64,000 nucleotides of DNA, taken from positions 1 through 64,000 of the forward strand of contig NZ_AMRG01000015.1 in assembly GCF_000299895.1 (NCBI RefSeq), written 5' to 3'. Below the pieces are notes generated by a model. It saw nothing but the letters and a program-made list of their open reading frames with translations. It had not been told where the DNA came from and did no database searches. Shown one piece after another: positions 1 to 13,600 of this stretch (its first letter is position 1; the number at the start of each line of letters is the position of its first letter). The translations under genes and the position numbers were made by a program. The DNA comes from Idiomarina xiamenensis 10-D-4 (GTDB lineage Bacteria > Pseudomonadota > Gammaproteobacteria > Enterobacterales > Alteromonadaceae).

Positions 1-34
1 TTAAAAATGATGTCACCGCGAGAGTATCGAGTTC

Positions 35-343
35 TCAAAATGGCAAGTTAGCATTGTCCGTTTTAGCGGGGGCAACTACATGATGTAACGCTTGCGGGTC
101 GATACGACAAACAAGCCTAGCGATAGTGTCATGAACCGGTATGCCATAACTAAAATCACCGTACTTTTTCAGCCATTCCAGTCGCGAGTGGCCAAAATCT
201 TCGATTTCTTCCCAGCCTTCTGCGCCTGAAATCACCGCAGTCAGGATTAAAAACAGGACATCAAACAGTTTATAGGTTACTTTTGATGCTTGTCTTGGGT
301 CTTCAATGTCGGCAAAGTGGTCAGTCAGCAAAGTCAGGCTCAT
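35..343 (-). pseudogene. Truncated ISAs1-family transposase fragment
   Basis: The product resembles the N-terminal helper domain of ISAs1 (H-repeat type) transposases: an opening with HFADIEDPR, a hydrophobic segment with LFLILTAVISGAEGWEEI, and a later IPVHDTIARLVCRIDP block. After about 90 residues the similarity stops and the frame ends in unrelated residues, whereas intact family members are about 370 residues. The DDE catalytic core is absent here. I chose the ATG at 343 over an upstream start at 376 because a GGAGAG ribosome-binding site precedes it. It lies downstream of the NRPS operon and is probably a decayed insertion-sequence remnant marking the cluster edge. The window boundary is close, but the stop codon at 35 lies inside the window. 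Confidence 0.75.
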
Positions 344-632
344 CGCGGCTCTCCGTATAAGAGAGTATATGATCACGACTAGAACTGATCGTCAAATCTA
401 TCCATTATTTAGCTGCTTAACTGGTTAATAAATGTTCGCGATCTCGCACTGGCCGGATAGCCTTGGTCATGGTTTGCTTAAACCTTTCAATGAATAGTGA
501 GGTTCTACTGACGAGCATCAAGCTTCTACGTTATGAAGCGCGATGGCTTAAGTTAGCTAGAGAGCTATAACATACCGACTTTCGACAAAAATAATACAGC
601 ACCGGCATTTATATCGTAATTTTGGATAAGAC
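344..632. other. Intergenic region downstream of the NRPS operon
   Basis: There is no intact gene. On the minus strand, positions 540-425 hold a 37-codon open stretch ending in TAA (product includes FIERFKQTMTKAIRPVRD). Its composition looks coding, so it may be the C-terminal tail of another decayed mobile-element gene, but I do not recognise it. I see no convincing Rho-independent terminator for the operon end. Confidence 0.35.
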
Positions 633-3600
633 TTAATCTGCCACACTGGCGTCATGTATAAATTGAGCCAAAAATTGCGCCGAATCTCCAACGTATTGAG
701 ACTGCAGCATACCGAAATGATCTCCTGATACAATACGATAGTTCACCGATTCGCTGATCGTCTTTTCGAGATAGTCGATATACGCCTGTATATCCACACC
801 ATTACCTTTGGCGAAGATAAACAAACAGTCCAAACCATCCAGTTCCTCTATGCGATACTTTTCGAACAACGTGGTTTGCTTGTTATACAGCGTTGTCAGG
901 CTCTCAGATATCATCTCAGGCATTGCCGCATCATTTCGCTCAGATGTCACTTCAACGGTTTCGTTACGTTTGAGCTTTTGCTGCTCAAAATAAGTATCTA
1001 GTAGCACCGCCTTTACTTCATGTCCCTCTCTACGTAATAGCCTAGCCGTCTCTAGAGCTATCACACCGCCGTAAGAGTGGCCAAGCACCACATAAGGCCC
1101 CACCCTTTGTTGCTGACGAATATTCGCAGCAAACGCCACCGCATTGTCCGCCACACTGTCAAATATGGGGGTTTCACCAAACACTCCTTGATGGTCGAAG
1201 GCCAAGACCCTATAACGATATCGTTTTCCCTGGCCGGCGAGCGCCGTAAAAGTATTCGACAACCCGGCAATCCCCGGTATCGCATAAACGGTCTGATACC
1301 CCTCATAAGCATCACCCAACGGCTTAAGTAAGCTACCACTATGGTGCTCCTCTTCGCCATTGAGAAACTTGGCTAGCGTACGGATGGTGCTATATTTAAA
1401 AAATATCTTCACAGGTAATGATTGACCTAACCGATCTTCGACTTGCGCCACCATCCGTAATGTCAACAATGAATATCCGCCAAGCTCGAAGAAGTCGTCG
1501 TCAACACTTATTTGCTCACCCGGCACTCCCAATAGATCACTCCAAATCTCTACCAGAACCTTTTCTGTATCATTCTCGGCTTTGCCCCTTTCTTTACCTA
1601 ACATCAATTGTTGGACTTTCAACAACGCCCTTTTATCTACTTTCCCAGTATCAGTTAGCGGCCAATCCGCCACTATCGCATACACATGCGGCACCATAAA
1701 CTCGAGCACTCGTCGTGACAATCCTTCCTTGATGCCCGCGATAAACCTTTGCTCATCCTCGACGTTATCCTTAGGCTTAATATATCCGAGCAACTGCTTT
1801 CCACCCGTTTGATGTTCAACCGCCAACACCAACGCCGAATCCACCTCTGGCTCGGCCGCCAACTGCCGTTCTATTTCCCCTAGCTCGACTCGATATCCAC
1901 GAATCTTCACCTGCTCGTCACTGCGCCCACAAAACTCGATCTCGCCACCATCCAACCACCGGACATTATCCCCTGTCTTATACAAGCGCCCGGCTTGCGG
2001 CAAAGCTGCCAGCGCCACGAATCGATCCGCCGTTTGCGCCTCTGCGCCATAATATCCTTGAGCCACAGCATGACCACCCAAGTATAATTCCCCTATAACG
2101 CCTGGAGGACATAAATGTCCTTGCTTATCTATTACGTAGCAAACAGTCCCTGTTATTGCACGTCCTATTGGCACACTTGCCATTCCCTCAATATCATTAC
2201 AGGTGTCGTACACAGTCGCCACGACCGTCGCTTCTGTAGGACCATAGGTATTAAGTATCCTTATCGACTCGCCAAAGCGAGCCTTAAAGCGCTGCAATTG
2301 ATACTTAGACATCGCTTCACCACCTAGCACCATCAACCGTATCGACTTAAACGCATCGTCTGGAAGCTGCGGCAGTACCTCACACAACGAGTGCCAATAT
2401 GCCGTCGGTAAACTCATCACATTGATATTCTGTTCAGCCGTGAAATCGCACAACGCGTTCACGTCACTGACGATCTCGTCATTGCGCAGCACCAACGTTG
2501 CTCCTGCCGCTATCGTGGCAAACACTTCCTCAACAAAAATATCAAACGACATCGTCGAGAACTGTAATACCCGGTCATCGCCGTTAATACCATACGCATT
2601 TAATGCACCACTCAAATACGACTGAAGGTTACCGTGACTTATCATTACCCCTTTAGGCTCTCCCGTCGACCCCGACGTAAATGCGATATATGCCAACTCC
2701 TCATCATCAATATCTAGCGCCAAATCATCTTCAGCCTGTGCTTCAAGCTGATCTTCCAAAGTACGCACATCCAGACTTTGATATCCTTCGAACATCAAAG
2801 AGTGACGTTCACTGTCCAGCAGCACTAATGCGGCATTACTTTTGTCACACATCCATTGCATTCGACCGATCGGATAATCAGGATCTAATGTAATGTAACA
2901 ACCTCCGGCTTTCAGCACGGCAAATACCGTTGCGATCAAACGGTTTGAACGTGCCATACATATCACCACTGCTTTACCGCGCAAATCGCTTTTTTGCACT
3001 AGGCTTCGTGCTAATTGATTCGACCAGGCATTAAGCTCAGCATAACTGAGTACATGATCTCCATCGACCAAAGCTTCATGTCCTCTTCGTGTTCTCGCTT
3101 GTCGCTCCAGCCACTCGTGCCCTAAAATGCTTTTTGTCGCCTTAGCAGGTATTGCCATAGCTTCTTTAACTGGAAGCGTCGCTATATCCGACAGCTTTGC
3201 CTCCGGCTTAGACGTAACTGCATGGATTAAATGCTCAAAACAATTAGCCATTCTTTCTATCGTTGATGGCATAAACAAATCAATGTTGTAGCCCCACAAG
3301 ATTTTCAACGTCTCACCATCTTCAAAACTGGACACAGACAGGTCGAATTTAGTTTTAAGCATACTAAAATTTGGCTTCGACTCACTACTCATAGTATTAC
3401 TAGCAGCATCCACATTATCCACGGTATCAAGACCAAAATAGATCTGTAATAACGGCGCATAAGCCAAAGATCTTTTGAGATTTAAGGTTTTGACCAATTC
3501 ATCAAATGGCATATATTGGTGAGTATAGGCACCAAGTGCCACTTCCTTAGAGTGCAGCATCAACTGCTCGAATGTCTCGATGCCTTCAAACTGAATCCTA

Positions 3601-4673
3601 AAAATCAAGGTATTGACAAAAAAACCTATCATCTTAGCAACTTCAGGTTTATCTCGATTAGAAATGGATGAACCAAATACCACGTCCTGCTCGTTGCTGA
3701 AACGGCTTAACATCAAGGAAAAGATCGCGCTGGCACCCATAAACAAAGTCATGTTGTACTTTGCACACAGCGCTTTCAAATCTGCTAAAGGCTTACCCCG
3801 CAATTGGCTTTCGACCATACCACCATCATAGGTTTGCTCCTTCGGTCGTTGTTTATCCAACGGCAGATTGTGCACCAAAGGCGCCGCTTCGAGATTCTTG
3901 TGCCAATAGTCTATTTGTTTTTGTCTAAGCTCATGATTAAAGAACTTGTTTTCCCAAACTGCATAATCAGCAAACTGCACCTTAAGCGGCTCTAGAAGAC
4001 AGGGTTGATTATTAAGATAACAGTGATACAAGGTATCAAGTTCTAAGCGCATTAGATCCTGAGACCAACCATCAGATGCAATATGGTGAACATTGATCAA
4101 CAGGTAGCTTTCGTACTCACTGAAACGGCACAATGTGAAGCGAATAGGTAAACCAGCAGACAAATCAAAACAATGATCGGCTTCTCTTTCCATATATTCA
4201 TGTACTTTGAGCAGAGCTTTTTCTCTTGGGAGTTCAAAGAGATCAACAATTTCCAACGGCAACTCGGGCAACGGCAGAATCACTTGATAGACTTTGCCTT
4301 CTTCTTCTACGTAAGCTGTTCTTAAAATCTCATGACGCGCAATAATCTCAGTCAACGCTCGCTTAAGCGACGAAACATCCAAGAACTTATCGATGTGCAA
4401 TTCTTCGATAATGTTGTAATAGTTCGAACCTTGACCCAACGCATCGATAAACCATAATCGATTTTGCGAATAAGTGCTTGGCGCCAGTTGTCGGTTTGAC
4501 TGGATCCCCAACTGTTCATAGGTTTCGATAATGGATGGTTTGAGCGACTTTAGTTCAAGCTTGATCTCATCAGTCAACGCTCCGCGATTAGCTTCGATAG
4601 AAAGCTTTTCATCGGTCCAATTGATATAAATCGACAATGATTTGTAATTAAGCAGTTTCTTTAGGATATTCAT
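633..4673 (-). CDS. Terminal NRPS: docking-C-A-PCP-thioesterase
   Basis: This 1346-residue protein adds the last amino acid and releases the product. An N-terminal TubC-type docking domain occupies about residues 1-55. The condensation domain follows (about 62-500) with an intact HHIASDGWS motif, H196/H197. The adenylation domain (about 517-1000) has TSGSTGEPKG and pocket residues that I align by eye as D-I-E-S-V-G-T-V-V-K. Asp235 and the core-10 Lys suggest an alpha-amino acid. Glu at position 239 and the overall pattern resemble Lys codes, so a basic residue is a tentative guess. The PCP serine is S1068 in GGYSLL. The thioesterase (about 1110-1346) has S1200 in GHSYGG, D1226 and H1319, a complete triad. 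It could hydrolyse or macrocyclise the chain; the sequence does not decide. The start overlaps the stop of the upstream NRPS (ATGA), implying translational coupling. Confidence 0.95.
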   Translation of the reverse strand: MNILKKLLNYKSLSIYINWTDEKLSIEANRGALTDEIKLELKSLKPSIIETYEQLGIQSNRQLAPSTYSQNRLWFIDALGQGSNYYNIIEELHIDKFLDVSSLKRALTEIIARHEILRTAYVEEEGKVYQVILPLPELPLEIVDLFELPREKALLKVHEYMEREADHCFDLSAGLPIRFTLCRFSEYESYLLINVHHIASDGWSQDLMRLELDTLYHCYLNNQPCLLEPLKVQFADYAVWENKFFNHELRQKQIDYWHKNLEAAPLVHNLPLDKQRPKEQTYDGGMVESQLRGKPLADLKALCAKYNMTLFMGASAIFSLMLSRFSNEQDVVFGSSISNRDKPEVAKMIGFFVNTLIFRIQFEGIETFEQLMLHSKEVALGAYTHQYMPFDELVKTLNLKRSLAYAPLLQIYFGLDTVDNVDAASNTMSSESKPNFSMLKTKFDLSVSSFEDGETLKILWGYNIDLFMPSTIERMANCFEHLIHAVTSKPEAKLSDIATLPVKEAMAIPAKATKSILGHEWLERQARTRRGHEALVDGDHVLSYAELNAWSNQLARSLVQKSDLRGKAVVICMARSNRLIATVFAVLKAGGCYITLDPDYPIGRMQWMCDKSNAALVLLDSERHSLMFEGYQSLDVRTLEDQLEAQAEDDLALDIDDEELAYIAFTSGSTGEPKGVMISHGNLQSYLSGALNAYGINGDDRVLQFSTMSFDIFVEEVFATIAAGATLVLRNDEIVSDVNALCDFTAEQNINVMSLPTAYWHSLCEVLPQLPDDAFKSIRLMVLGGEAMSKYQLQRFKARFGESIRILNTYGPTEATVVATVYDTCNDIEGMASVPIGRAITGTVCYVIDKQGHLCPPGVIGELYLGGHAVAQGYYGAEAQTADRFVALAALPQAGRLYKTGDNVRWLDGGEIEFCGRSDEQVKIRGYRVELGEIERQLAAEPEVDSALVLAVEHQTGGKQLLGYIKPKDNVEDEQRFIAGIKEGLSRRVLEFMVPHVYAIVADWPLTDTGKVDKRALLKVQQLMLGKERGKAENDTEKVLVEIWSDLLGVPGEQISVDDDFFELGGYSLLTLRMVAQVEDRLGQSLPVKIFFKYSTIRTLAKFLNGEEEHHSGSLLKPLGDAYEGYQTVYAIPGIAGLSNTFTALAGQGKRYRYRVLAFDHQGVFGETPIFDSVADNAVAFAANIRQQQRVGPYVVLGHSYGGVIALETARLLRREGHEVKAVLLDTYFEQQKLKRNETVEVTSERNDAAMPEMISESLTTLYNKQTTLFEKYRIEELDGLDCLFIFAKGNGVDIQAYIDYLEKTISESVNYRIVSGDHFGMLQSQYVGDSAQFLAQFIHDASVAD
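4670..4673 (-). promoter_or_regulatory. ATGA start/stop overlap between the two NRPS genes
   Basis: The TGA stop of the four-module NRPS (4672-4670) overlaps the ATG start of the terminal NRPS (4673-4671). This arrangement is typical of translational coupling and would keep the two interacting subunits in step. It also supports the chosen start of the downstream gene. Confidence 0.8.
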
Positions 4674-7600
4674 AGTTCAACAACCTCAATATCTGCCTCA
4701 TCATTGTCGTCATCTTGTGCAAACGCTGGTATCTCCAACCCTTGCTCAGCTTGTTTCTCAACAGCCTGAGCAAATTCTCCTAACTCTGAGTAATTGAAAA
4801 TGTCCAAAATGGCCATTTCTATTTGCTTATCTCCGCGTAGTCTGGCGATGATTTTAGTGGCCATCATCGAATGTCCGCCGAGCTCGAAAAAGTTATCGTG
4901 CAAACCGACCTGCCCGACATCCAACACCTGCTGCCAAACCTCGGCAAGATAGCACTCCATTTCACTCTTTGGAGCGACATACTCTTTGCTTCTACTCAAG
5001 GCAGATATATCTACCCGTGGCAACGCCCGCTGATCAACCTTACCATTGATGGTAAGCGGAATACGTTCTATCGGCATAAAGGCAGCCGGCATCATGTAGT
5101 TAGGTAAGGTCAGTGCCACTTGGTTTTTCAATTCTACGATTAGTTGTTCGGTCGCAGCTTCATCAAGATTCGACTCTTGACAGCAAACCAAATAAGCGAC
5201 GAGCTGCTTGTCACCATCATCCTGTTGTTGAACCACTACCAAAGCATCGTCCACAGAAGGGTGGACAATCAACACATGACGGATCTCTCCCAGCTCGATT
5301 CTAAATCCACGTATTTTCACCTGTTGGTCAGCACGCCCGACAAACTCTAAATCGCCGCGGCTATTCCAACGTAATAGGTCACCGGTTTTATACAATCGGT
5401 CACCTTCGACAAACGGGCTTGGCAAGAACCTCAGTTCGGTCATCTGCGGACTATAGTTGTAGCCACGAGCAAGACCCATACCGCCGATATACAACTCCCC
5501 AACCACACCTTGAGGTACTACACGCATCTGGTCATCTAAAACATATAGTCTGTTATTGGTGACTGGCTTGCCGATTGGAGCCACTTTGCATTCAGTATCT
5601 ATGCCATGACGAACTTGGTAGATACTGCAACAAATGCTTGATTCTGAAGGACCGTAGCCGTTTAGAATTTCAACCTCAGGCAACAACTCTTTAATCAATT
5701 GCAATTGTTTCATCGCGAGTGATTCGACCCCGACAAGCAACCGTTTTAGCGGCGGTCTTTTAGTCGCACGCTCAAGATAGTTGGTAAATTCGCCAACATA
5801 AACTGGCGGTAAGAAACAACTCGAGACTTGCCGTTCAACCAACAGTCCAAACAACTTAACGGTATTCATTCGGGTGTTGTCTTCGATTACTTCTAGGCAG
5901 TGACCGTAACACAGGGCACTCATGACCTCGTATACCGAAACATCGAAACTAAAACTGGCCGCTTGTGTGACTCGGGCTCCCTGTGGCAACGGAGCAATCC
6001 GTTGCATAAATTCAAGCAAGCTGACTACACCTCGGTTATGACAAGCAACTCCTTTAGGTTTACCCGTAGAGCCCGACGTGTAAATCACGTAGGCCAAAGA
6101 GTCAGGTGTAGCATCATTAACTGGGGAATCGATCGACAACATTCGCAACTTCGCTGCCATAGTATCGTCGTTAACACATACAGCGATATCATCGGCAAAA
6201 TCGCATCTATCTTTCATTTCGGTGCTGGTCAAGACAGTAGTCATTTGTGAGTCTTCCATCATGTACGCCAAACGACTTTGCGGATAAGACGGTTCAAGCG
6301 GAACATAAGCACCACCAGCTTTAAGTATCGCGACCACAGAAATTATCATTTCGATGGAACGTTCAAAACAAACACCGACCTGAACATCGACATTGACGCC
6401 GCGCTCATTTTGAAGATAGTGAGCTAATTGATTCGCTCTAGCGTTAAGTTCGCCGTAACTAAGCTGTTGTTCATTGAATACAACGGCTGGAGCATCCGGC
6501 GTCGACCTACCATATTGCTCGATGAGTTGATAAAAACATTTATCTTCTATCAGAGCTACATCGGTGCTATTAAAATCGTAAACCAACTTGTCGTATTCAG
6601 ATCTCGATACAATATCTATCTGATTAATGGGTGCACTAGTATCTTGCACAACTGCCCGTAATACTTGCTGGAAGTATGCAATATAACGTTCAATCGTTGT
6701 TCTATCGAAAAGCGAGGTGGCAAATTCCAGGTTACCGACAATGACATCGTCTTGTTCCTCCATATGCATAGAAAGATCATATTTGGCACTGCTACCACCA
6801 TCGACTTCATAGCTTTGCACCGAAAGACCTGTTTGATGTTCGGTTTCAACGTTCCTAGTCGTCGCTTTCTGCCAAGCAAATGTAACTTGGAAGATCGGGC
6901 TGAAAGCAGCACTTCTTGCTGGACTAATGGCTTGCACAACCTGTTCGAAAGAAACAAGCTGATTATCATGTGCAGCAAAAAACGTATCTCTGACCTGCGT
7001 GAGTAATTGTGCAACCGATGGTTCACCGGATAAATCAACTCGTATCGGCAAGACATTGATAAAGAAACCTATGACTTGTTCCAAGTCTTTAACTGGGCGG
7101 TTAGCAGAAGGCGTTCCAATGACAATATCTTTTTCACCGGAAATTTTGCCCAACAGTAGCGCCCATGCACTCATCATGGCCATATATAAAGATACGCCGT
7201 GCTCACGACTGATTTGACGCAATTGAGCAGTCAACTCTTCGTCAATGAGCAAGTCGATTGAACCACCACTAAAGTCTTGTACCGGAGGTCTTTGATAATC
7301 GGCAGGTACCGGTAGAAAATCTGGAATACCAACTAATTGATTCTGCCAGTACTGTACTTGCTGTTCGATCCCGTCATCACCCAGAGAGTCATGTTGCCAT
7401 TTAGCATAATCGCCAAACTGTAAAGCCAGCGGTGCCAATGGGTTAGTTTGGCCTTTAGCAAACGCTGTATAGAGGGTTTTAAACTCCTCAATCAACAAGC
7501 CGATTGACCAATGGTCCGCGATAATATGATGCATAACCATCAGCAATACATGCTGATTTTCTGACATTTTAACCAACTGACCAAATATCACTGGACCTGC

Positions 7601-10600
7601 ACTCAAATCAAACTCATGGCTGACAAGTCTTTCCATCCACTCGCTCAGCTTAAGTTGTTTGTCATCAAAATCGCAGAGGTCTTCGTATCCTAACTCAAAT
7701 TGGCTCTCTTTAGAGACTTGCTGTACCGGTTCGTCGTTAAGCAAAATGAAGCGACTACGCAACAACTCATGACGCGCGACTATCTCATCCAATGCTCGCT
7801 GTACCACAGCAAACTCCAGCTTGCCTTTAAGTTGATAACCCAGCGAAATATTGTAGGCTAGGTTGGCACCATTGACTTGATGCTGGAACCATAATTGGCT
7901 CTGTGCAAAAGCCAGTGGGAAAGTATCTCGCTCATCACTCGGAACGATATGAACCAGATTCCGCGTCCCAGCATCGGTCTCCTCCTCATTGTTTATTATT
8001 AACTCTTCTATTACGCCTGCAAGCTCAGCAATCGTTAATGCGGTAAATATATCTCGCAGCGGCAAGTTAACCGACAACGACTCTTTGACTCTGGAGATCA
8101 TTCGTGTAGCCAACAGCGAATGGCCGCCCAACTCGAAGAAGTTGTCGTAAATGCCGATTTTTTCGATACCTAACAGATCCTGCCAAATGTCCACCAAAAG
8201 CTTTTCAGTATCCTTGGTTGGCGCGACGTAATCCGCCAAGTCAAAGTCTTGCTCCGGTTTCGGCAATGCCTTACGGTCTATCTTTCCGTTCGGTAGCAGC
8301 GGGAAAGCATCCAACAACACCATCAAGCTTGGTACCATGTAATCCGGTAGCTGCTCCAACAAGTACCGGCGCAAGGTATCCGCCGTCACTTCTCCATCCA
8401 CCACCGTATAGTAAGCCACCAAACGTACTTGTTCGTTGCCGCCGTACTGGGGCAGAACTAGCACACTATTGATGTCATCATGTCGTAACAACGCAACTTC
8501 CACTTCCCCTAGTTCAATACGAAAACCCCGTACCTTTACCTGATGATCTAATCGTCCAATAAACACCAGACGACCATCCTCTAAGCGACGCACCAAGTCA
8601 CCAGTTTTGTACAAACGGCTATCGGGTTCATCACTAAATGGGTTTTTAATGAATTTCTCTGCCGTAATAGCCGCACTATTGAGGTATCCCCTTGCCAAGC
8701 CTGCACCGCCAAGCAACAATTCGCCCTTGACACCTAGCGGTACCAACTTCTGATGGGCGTCAACCACGTAAGCTTGGGTTTCGTCTATCGGCAAACCAAT
8801 GGTGTTCTCGCCAGCACGTTCGCGTAGTGCAAACGTCGAATACGTCGTATCCTCTGAGGGACCATAGAGGTCATAGACCTTATTCACACCAGTATCATAT
8901 AAACGGTTTACCAAATCCCCGTTGAGCGGCTCACCTGCTAAATTCACTGTCTTTACGCTATTTGGTAACGCGCGGTTATCCAGCAACGCCCGAATGCCTG
9001 ATGGCACCGTGTTAATCAGACTTAACGGCGCACTCACCGAGTCGTCGATCAGTGATAGAATGTTCTCAACTACAACCACCTGGCCACCACTACTCAGCGT
9101 CACATATATCTCATAAACCGAGAGATCAAAACACATTGATGTCGACGCCAAAACACATCTCAACTCATCTTGGCTGTATTGCTTCAAGCTCCACTCAATC
9201 AACGCATCGGCATTGCGATGCTCTATCATCACCCCTTTGGGTTTACCCGTTGACCCGGACGTATAAATGACATACGCCAACTGCCGATCAACCAGACCCA
9301 AGTCTTCCGCATTCAAATCCGTAGCGCTGAAGCCACTCAAGGTCTGCTCAAACTCGGCGCTATCGATATACACCACCTGCTCATCGTCAAACGGCGTCTC
9401 TTGCCATTGAGTCTGACTTAATACAGTTTCTACCCCAGTATCAGCGATAATATATTGCAGACGTGACAAGGGGTATGCCGGATCTAATGGCACATAGGCG
9501 CCGCCTGCTTTCATAATCGCTAACATTGACACCACCATGTCTAACGACCGATCGGTATAAATACCCACAAACTGCTCGGCCTTTACGCCACGCACTTCAA
9601 TTAAGTAGCAGGCCAAGCGATTCGCCTTGGCGTTCAATTCACCATAGCTGATATCCTGCCCTTTGGCACTTAAGGCTATCGCCTCTGGTTGGCTTTGCGC
9701 CAGTGCTTCAAAGCGTTGGTATAAACGCTGCCCTGTACCTCGACGGAACTGACTCTCGTTGCCGCTGCACAGTAATTCGTTACGCTCCACCGCCGATAGA
9801 ACGTCAATCTGGTCGACTCTTTGCTCGGCGCCACTGACGAGAGCCTCAAGCACTTTTTGGAAGTAACCGATATAACGTGCGATGGTTTCTGCCTTGAACA
9901 ATGCCGTTGCGAACTCAATGCTACCGACGATCCGTGACGACTGCTCTTCTAGGTGCAAACTTAAATCGTATTTTGCTGTTACTGTGCTGTCTAAACCATA
10001 GGTAGACAAGGATAAACCGTGATCATCATCAAGTCCTGATTGCCCCTCTTGCGCACTTTGCCAAGAAAACATCACTTGGAACAATGGACTATAAGAAGCA
10101 CTCCGCGCCGGGCTTACCGCCTGAACCACCTGCTCAAAGGGTAAGTGCTGATAGTGGTGAGCATTTAAGAAGGTTTCTCTAACCTGTTTCAACAAGGTCT
10201 TAACATTCGGATTGCCCGACACATCTAGACGGATTGCCAACATGTTGATGAAGACCCCTACCAATCCTTCCAGCTCACCTACTGGTCGATTACTTGAAGG
10301 CGTACCGATGACAATATCCTGTTCGCCAGACAGCTTGCTCAGTAATACGCCCCAACCCGCCATCAAAGCCATATACAACGACACACCATGACGACGGCTC
10401 AAACGCCGTAACCCTTCGGTCAAAGTTTCGTCAAGTTCAAGGCTAACTGCGCTACCACTAAAGTCTTGAACAGCAGGACGCTGATAGTCCGCAGCCACTT
10501 GTAGTTGGCCCGGTGCACCTGCCAACTGACCTCGCCAGTAGTCAACATATTCAGCCATCGCTTCGCCGCTGAACCATGTTTGTTGCCATTGAGCATAATC

Positions 10601-13600
10601 GCCGAACTGCACCAGCAAAGGTGGCAACGGCGATGGTTCTCCGGTCACAAAGGCCTGATACAAGCACTTGAATTCGTATGTCAGTAATCCCAGCGACCAT
10701 CGGTCGGCCAGAATGTGGTGCATCACGATAAACAACACATGGTCGTCTTCAGCCAACTTCAATAACGAGCCACGAATAAGGTGCTCACCTGACAAATCAA
10801 ATTCGACCTTGCATAACTCACCCAATCGAGCATCCAATGCCGAAATAACATCCTCCTGTACGGATAGATCTTCTTCATCCAGCATAAAATAGGATTCATC
10901 TGCCGCCATCACCCGTTGTACCGGCACTTCGTCTACTGTCATAAAACGGCTGCGTAATAATTCATGTCGCTCGACAATGCTATTCAGCGCGTCGCGTACC
11001 GCCTGGCTATCCAGTACACCTTTGACACGATACGCTACTGGAATATTGTAAGCTTGGTTAGCGCCTTCCATTTGGTGGATAAACCACAAGCGTTTTTGCG
11101 CAAACGACAACGGGAATTGCTCACGAGATTCACTCGACTCAATAGCAGGTAGATGGCTTTGCAAGCTCTTGCTTCCATCTTCGGCAGCATGCTCTTCTAT
11201 TACGATTGCAAGTTCGGCTATAGAGGGCGCTTCAAATAGACTGCGTAATGATAAATCGATCTCAACGGATTGCTTGATACGAAGCATGATACTGGTGGCC
11301 AACAACGAATGACCACCCAATTCGAAAAAGTTGTCGTGGATACCGATTTGTTCGAGATCTAGCAGCTCCTGCCAGATGCCAACCAATAGCTTTTCAGTAT
11401 CGGTGGTCGGCGCGACATACTCCGCTCGATTGATCTCCAGCTCTGGCGTCGGCAAACGATTACGATCTATCTTACCGTTTAGCAACAATGGGAAAGACTG
11501 TAGCATGATGACAAAACTCGGCATCATGTAATCCGGCAAATGGCCTGAGAGATATTTGCGCAATTGCTCTGCGGGCACTTCACCATCTACCGGCGTGTAA
11601 TAAGCCACTAGGCGCACCTGTTGGCTCTCGTCGTACTGAGCCATCACTAGTGCATTGCCTACGCCTGAATGACTTAATAACGCAGTTTCCACTTCACCCA
11701 ATTCGATACGAAAGCCTCTAACTTTCACCTGATGGTCGATACGACCGACAAACACTAAATTGCCGTCCGGCTGACGGTGCACCAAATCGCCTGATTTATA
11801 CAAACGACTTTGTGGATCATCGCTAAATGGGTTTGGGATAAATTTCGCCGCTGTCATCTCTTCGGCATTGAGGTAACCTCGCGCTAAACCTGCTCCACCA
11901 AGTAACAATTCACCTTTCACCCCAAGTGGTACCAACTGTTGGTTGCCATCGACCACATACGCCTGAGTGTTGTGAATCGGCTGACCAATTGTATTCTCAC
12001 CATCACGTTTACGAAGTGCAAAAGTCGAATAAGTGGTATCTTCCGAAGGGCCATACAAGTCATATACTTTATTAATGCCAGCGTCATACAGACGGTTGAC
12101 AACAACAGTTGATAATGGCTCACCGGCTAGGTTCACGGTTTTTACGCTAGCGGGTATCGTACCGCTATCAAGCAAGGCGCGAATACCGGAAGGCACCGTA
12201 TTGATCATCGTCAGCGACTCTTCTATCGGCACCTCTGTCAGCGCTAGAATGTTCTCTACTATAATCGCTTGGCCGCCACTACTTAAGGTGACGAATAACT
12301 CAAATATTGATAAGTCGAAACACATCGATGTCGATGCCAAGACACAGCCTAATTCCTCTTTGCTGAAATTGTCCAAACTCCAGCGTATGAGTGCCTGAGA
12401 ATTGCGGTGCTCTATCATCACACCTTTCGGCTGACCGGTTGAGCCTGAGGTATAAATAACATAAGCCAAGTGGCTATCGGTTAAGCCCAAAAGCTTGTCA
12501 TCTAAATTGTCCGAGTTGTAATGGCTTAGCTGGTTCTGAAACGAAGCATCATCCATAAACACTGCTTGATCTGGCCCAAATGGAGTTATCTGGTCTCTCC
12601 ATTTGACTTGAGTCAATACAGTATCAACTGCCGTGTCGTCAGTGATATAAGTCAAGCGCGATAGTGGGTACTCTGGATCTAACGGCACATAGGCGCCACC
12701 GGCTTTCAAAATCGCCAACATAGCGACCACCATGTCCAGTGATCGGTCGGTGTAGATACCGACAAACTGCTCTTGTTTAACCCCCCTTTCTTCCACCAAG
12801 TATTTCGCTAATCGGTTAGCTTTGCCGTTTAACTCACCATAACTAATGATGTCTCCTCTGCAGCTTAACGCGATAGCGTCAGGTTGACTTTGCGCGTGTC
12901 GCTCGAATAAATGATAAATACGCTCTCCCTGAGGATAGGGGACCTGAGTGTCGTTCCAGTGATAAAGTAACGAATGACGTTCATGTGACGATAAAACATC
13001 AATGCTATCGACTCTCTGACCGGCATCAAATACCATCGCTTCGAGAATCTTTTTAAAATAAGAGATAAACCGTTCGATGCGCTCTGGTTTAAACAACGAC
13101 GTGGCAAACTCAATGTTGCCTACCAACATATCCCTTTGTTCTTCCATATACAGGCTTAAATCATACTTCGCAGTAATGACTGAACCGATGTCATACTTGC
13201 CTATGTCGACAATTGACTGAGGCTCGACCTGCGATTTAGTGTTTTCACCATGGTACATCTGCCAAGAAAAAATTACCTGAAACAATGGGCTATAGGCTGG
13301 ACTACGGGTTGGACTAACGGCTTTGACTACTTGCTCGAACGACAATTGCTGGTGCTCGTGAGCACTTAAAAAAGTATCGCGCACTTGGATTAGCAAACTT
13401 TTCACATCTAAATCGTCTGGCAAATCTACCCGTATTGCCAGCATGTTGATGAAAAAACCGATCATCTGCTCAGTCTCTTGTTTCGGCCGGTTGGCCGATG
13501 GCGTGCCAACGACAACATCCCGCTCACCAGATAGCTTTTTCAACAAAATGACCCAAGCTGACATAACCGCCATATAGAGTGAAACTCCGTATTTGCGGCT

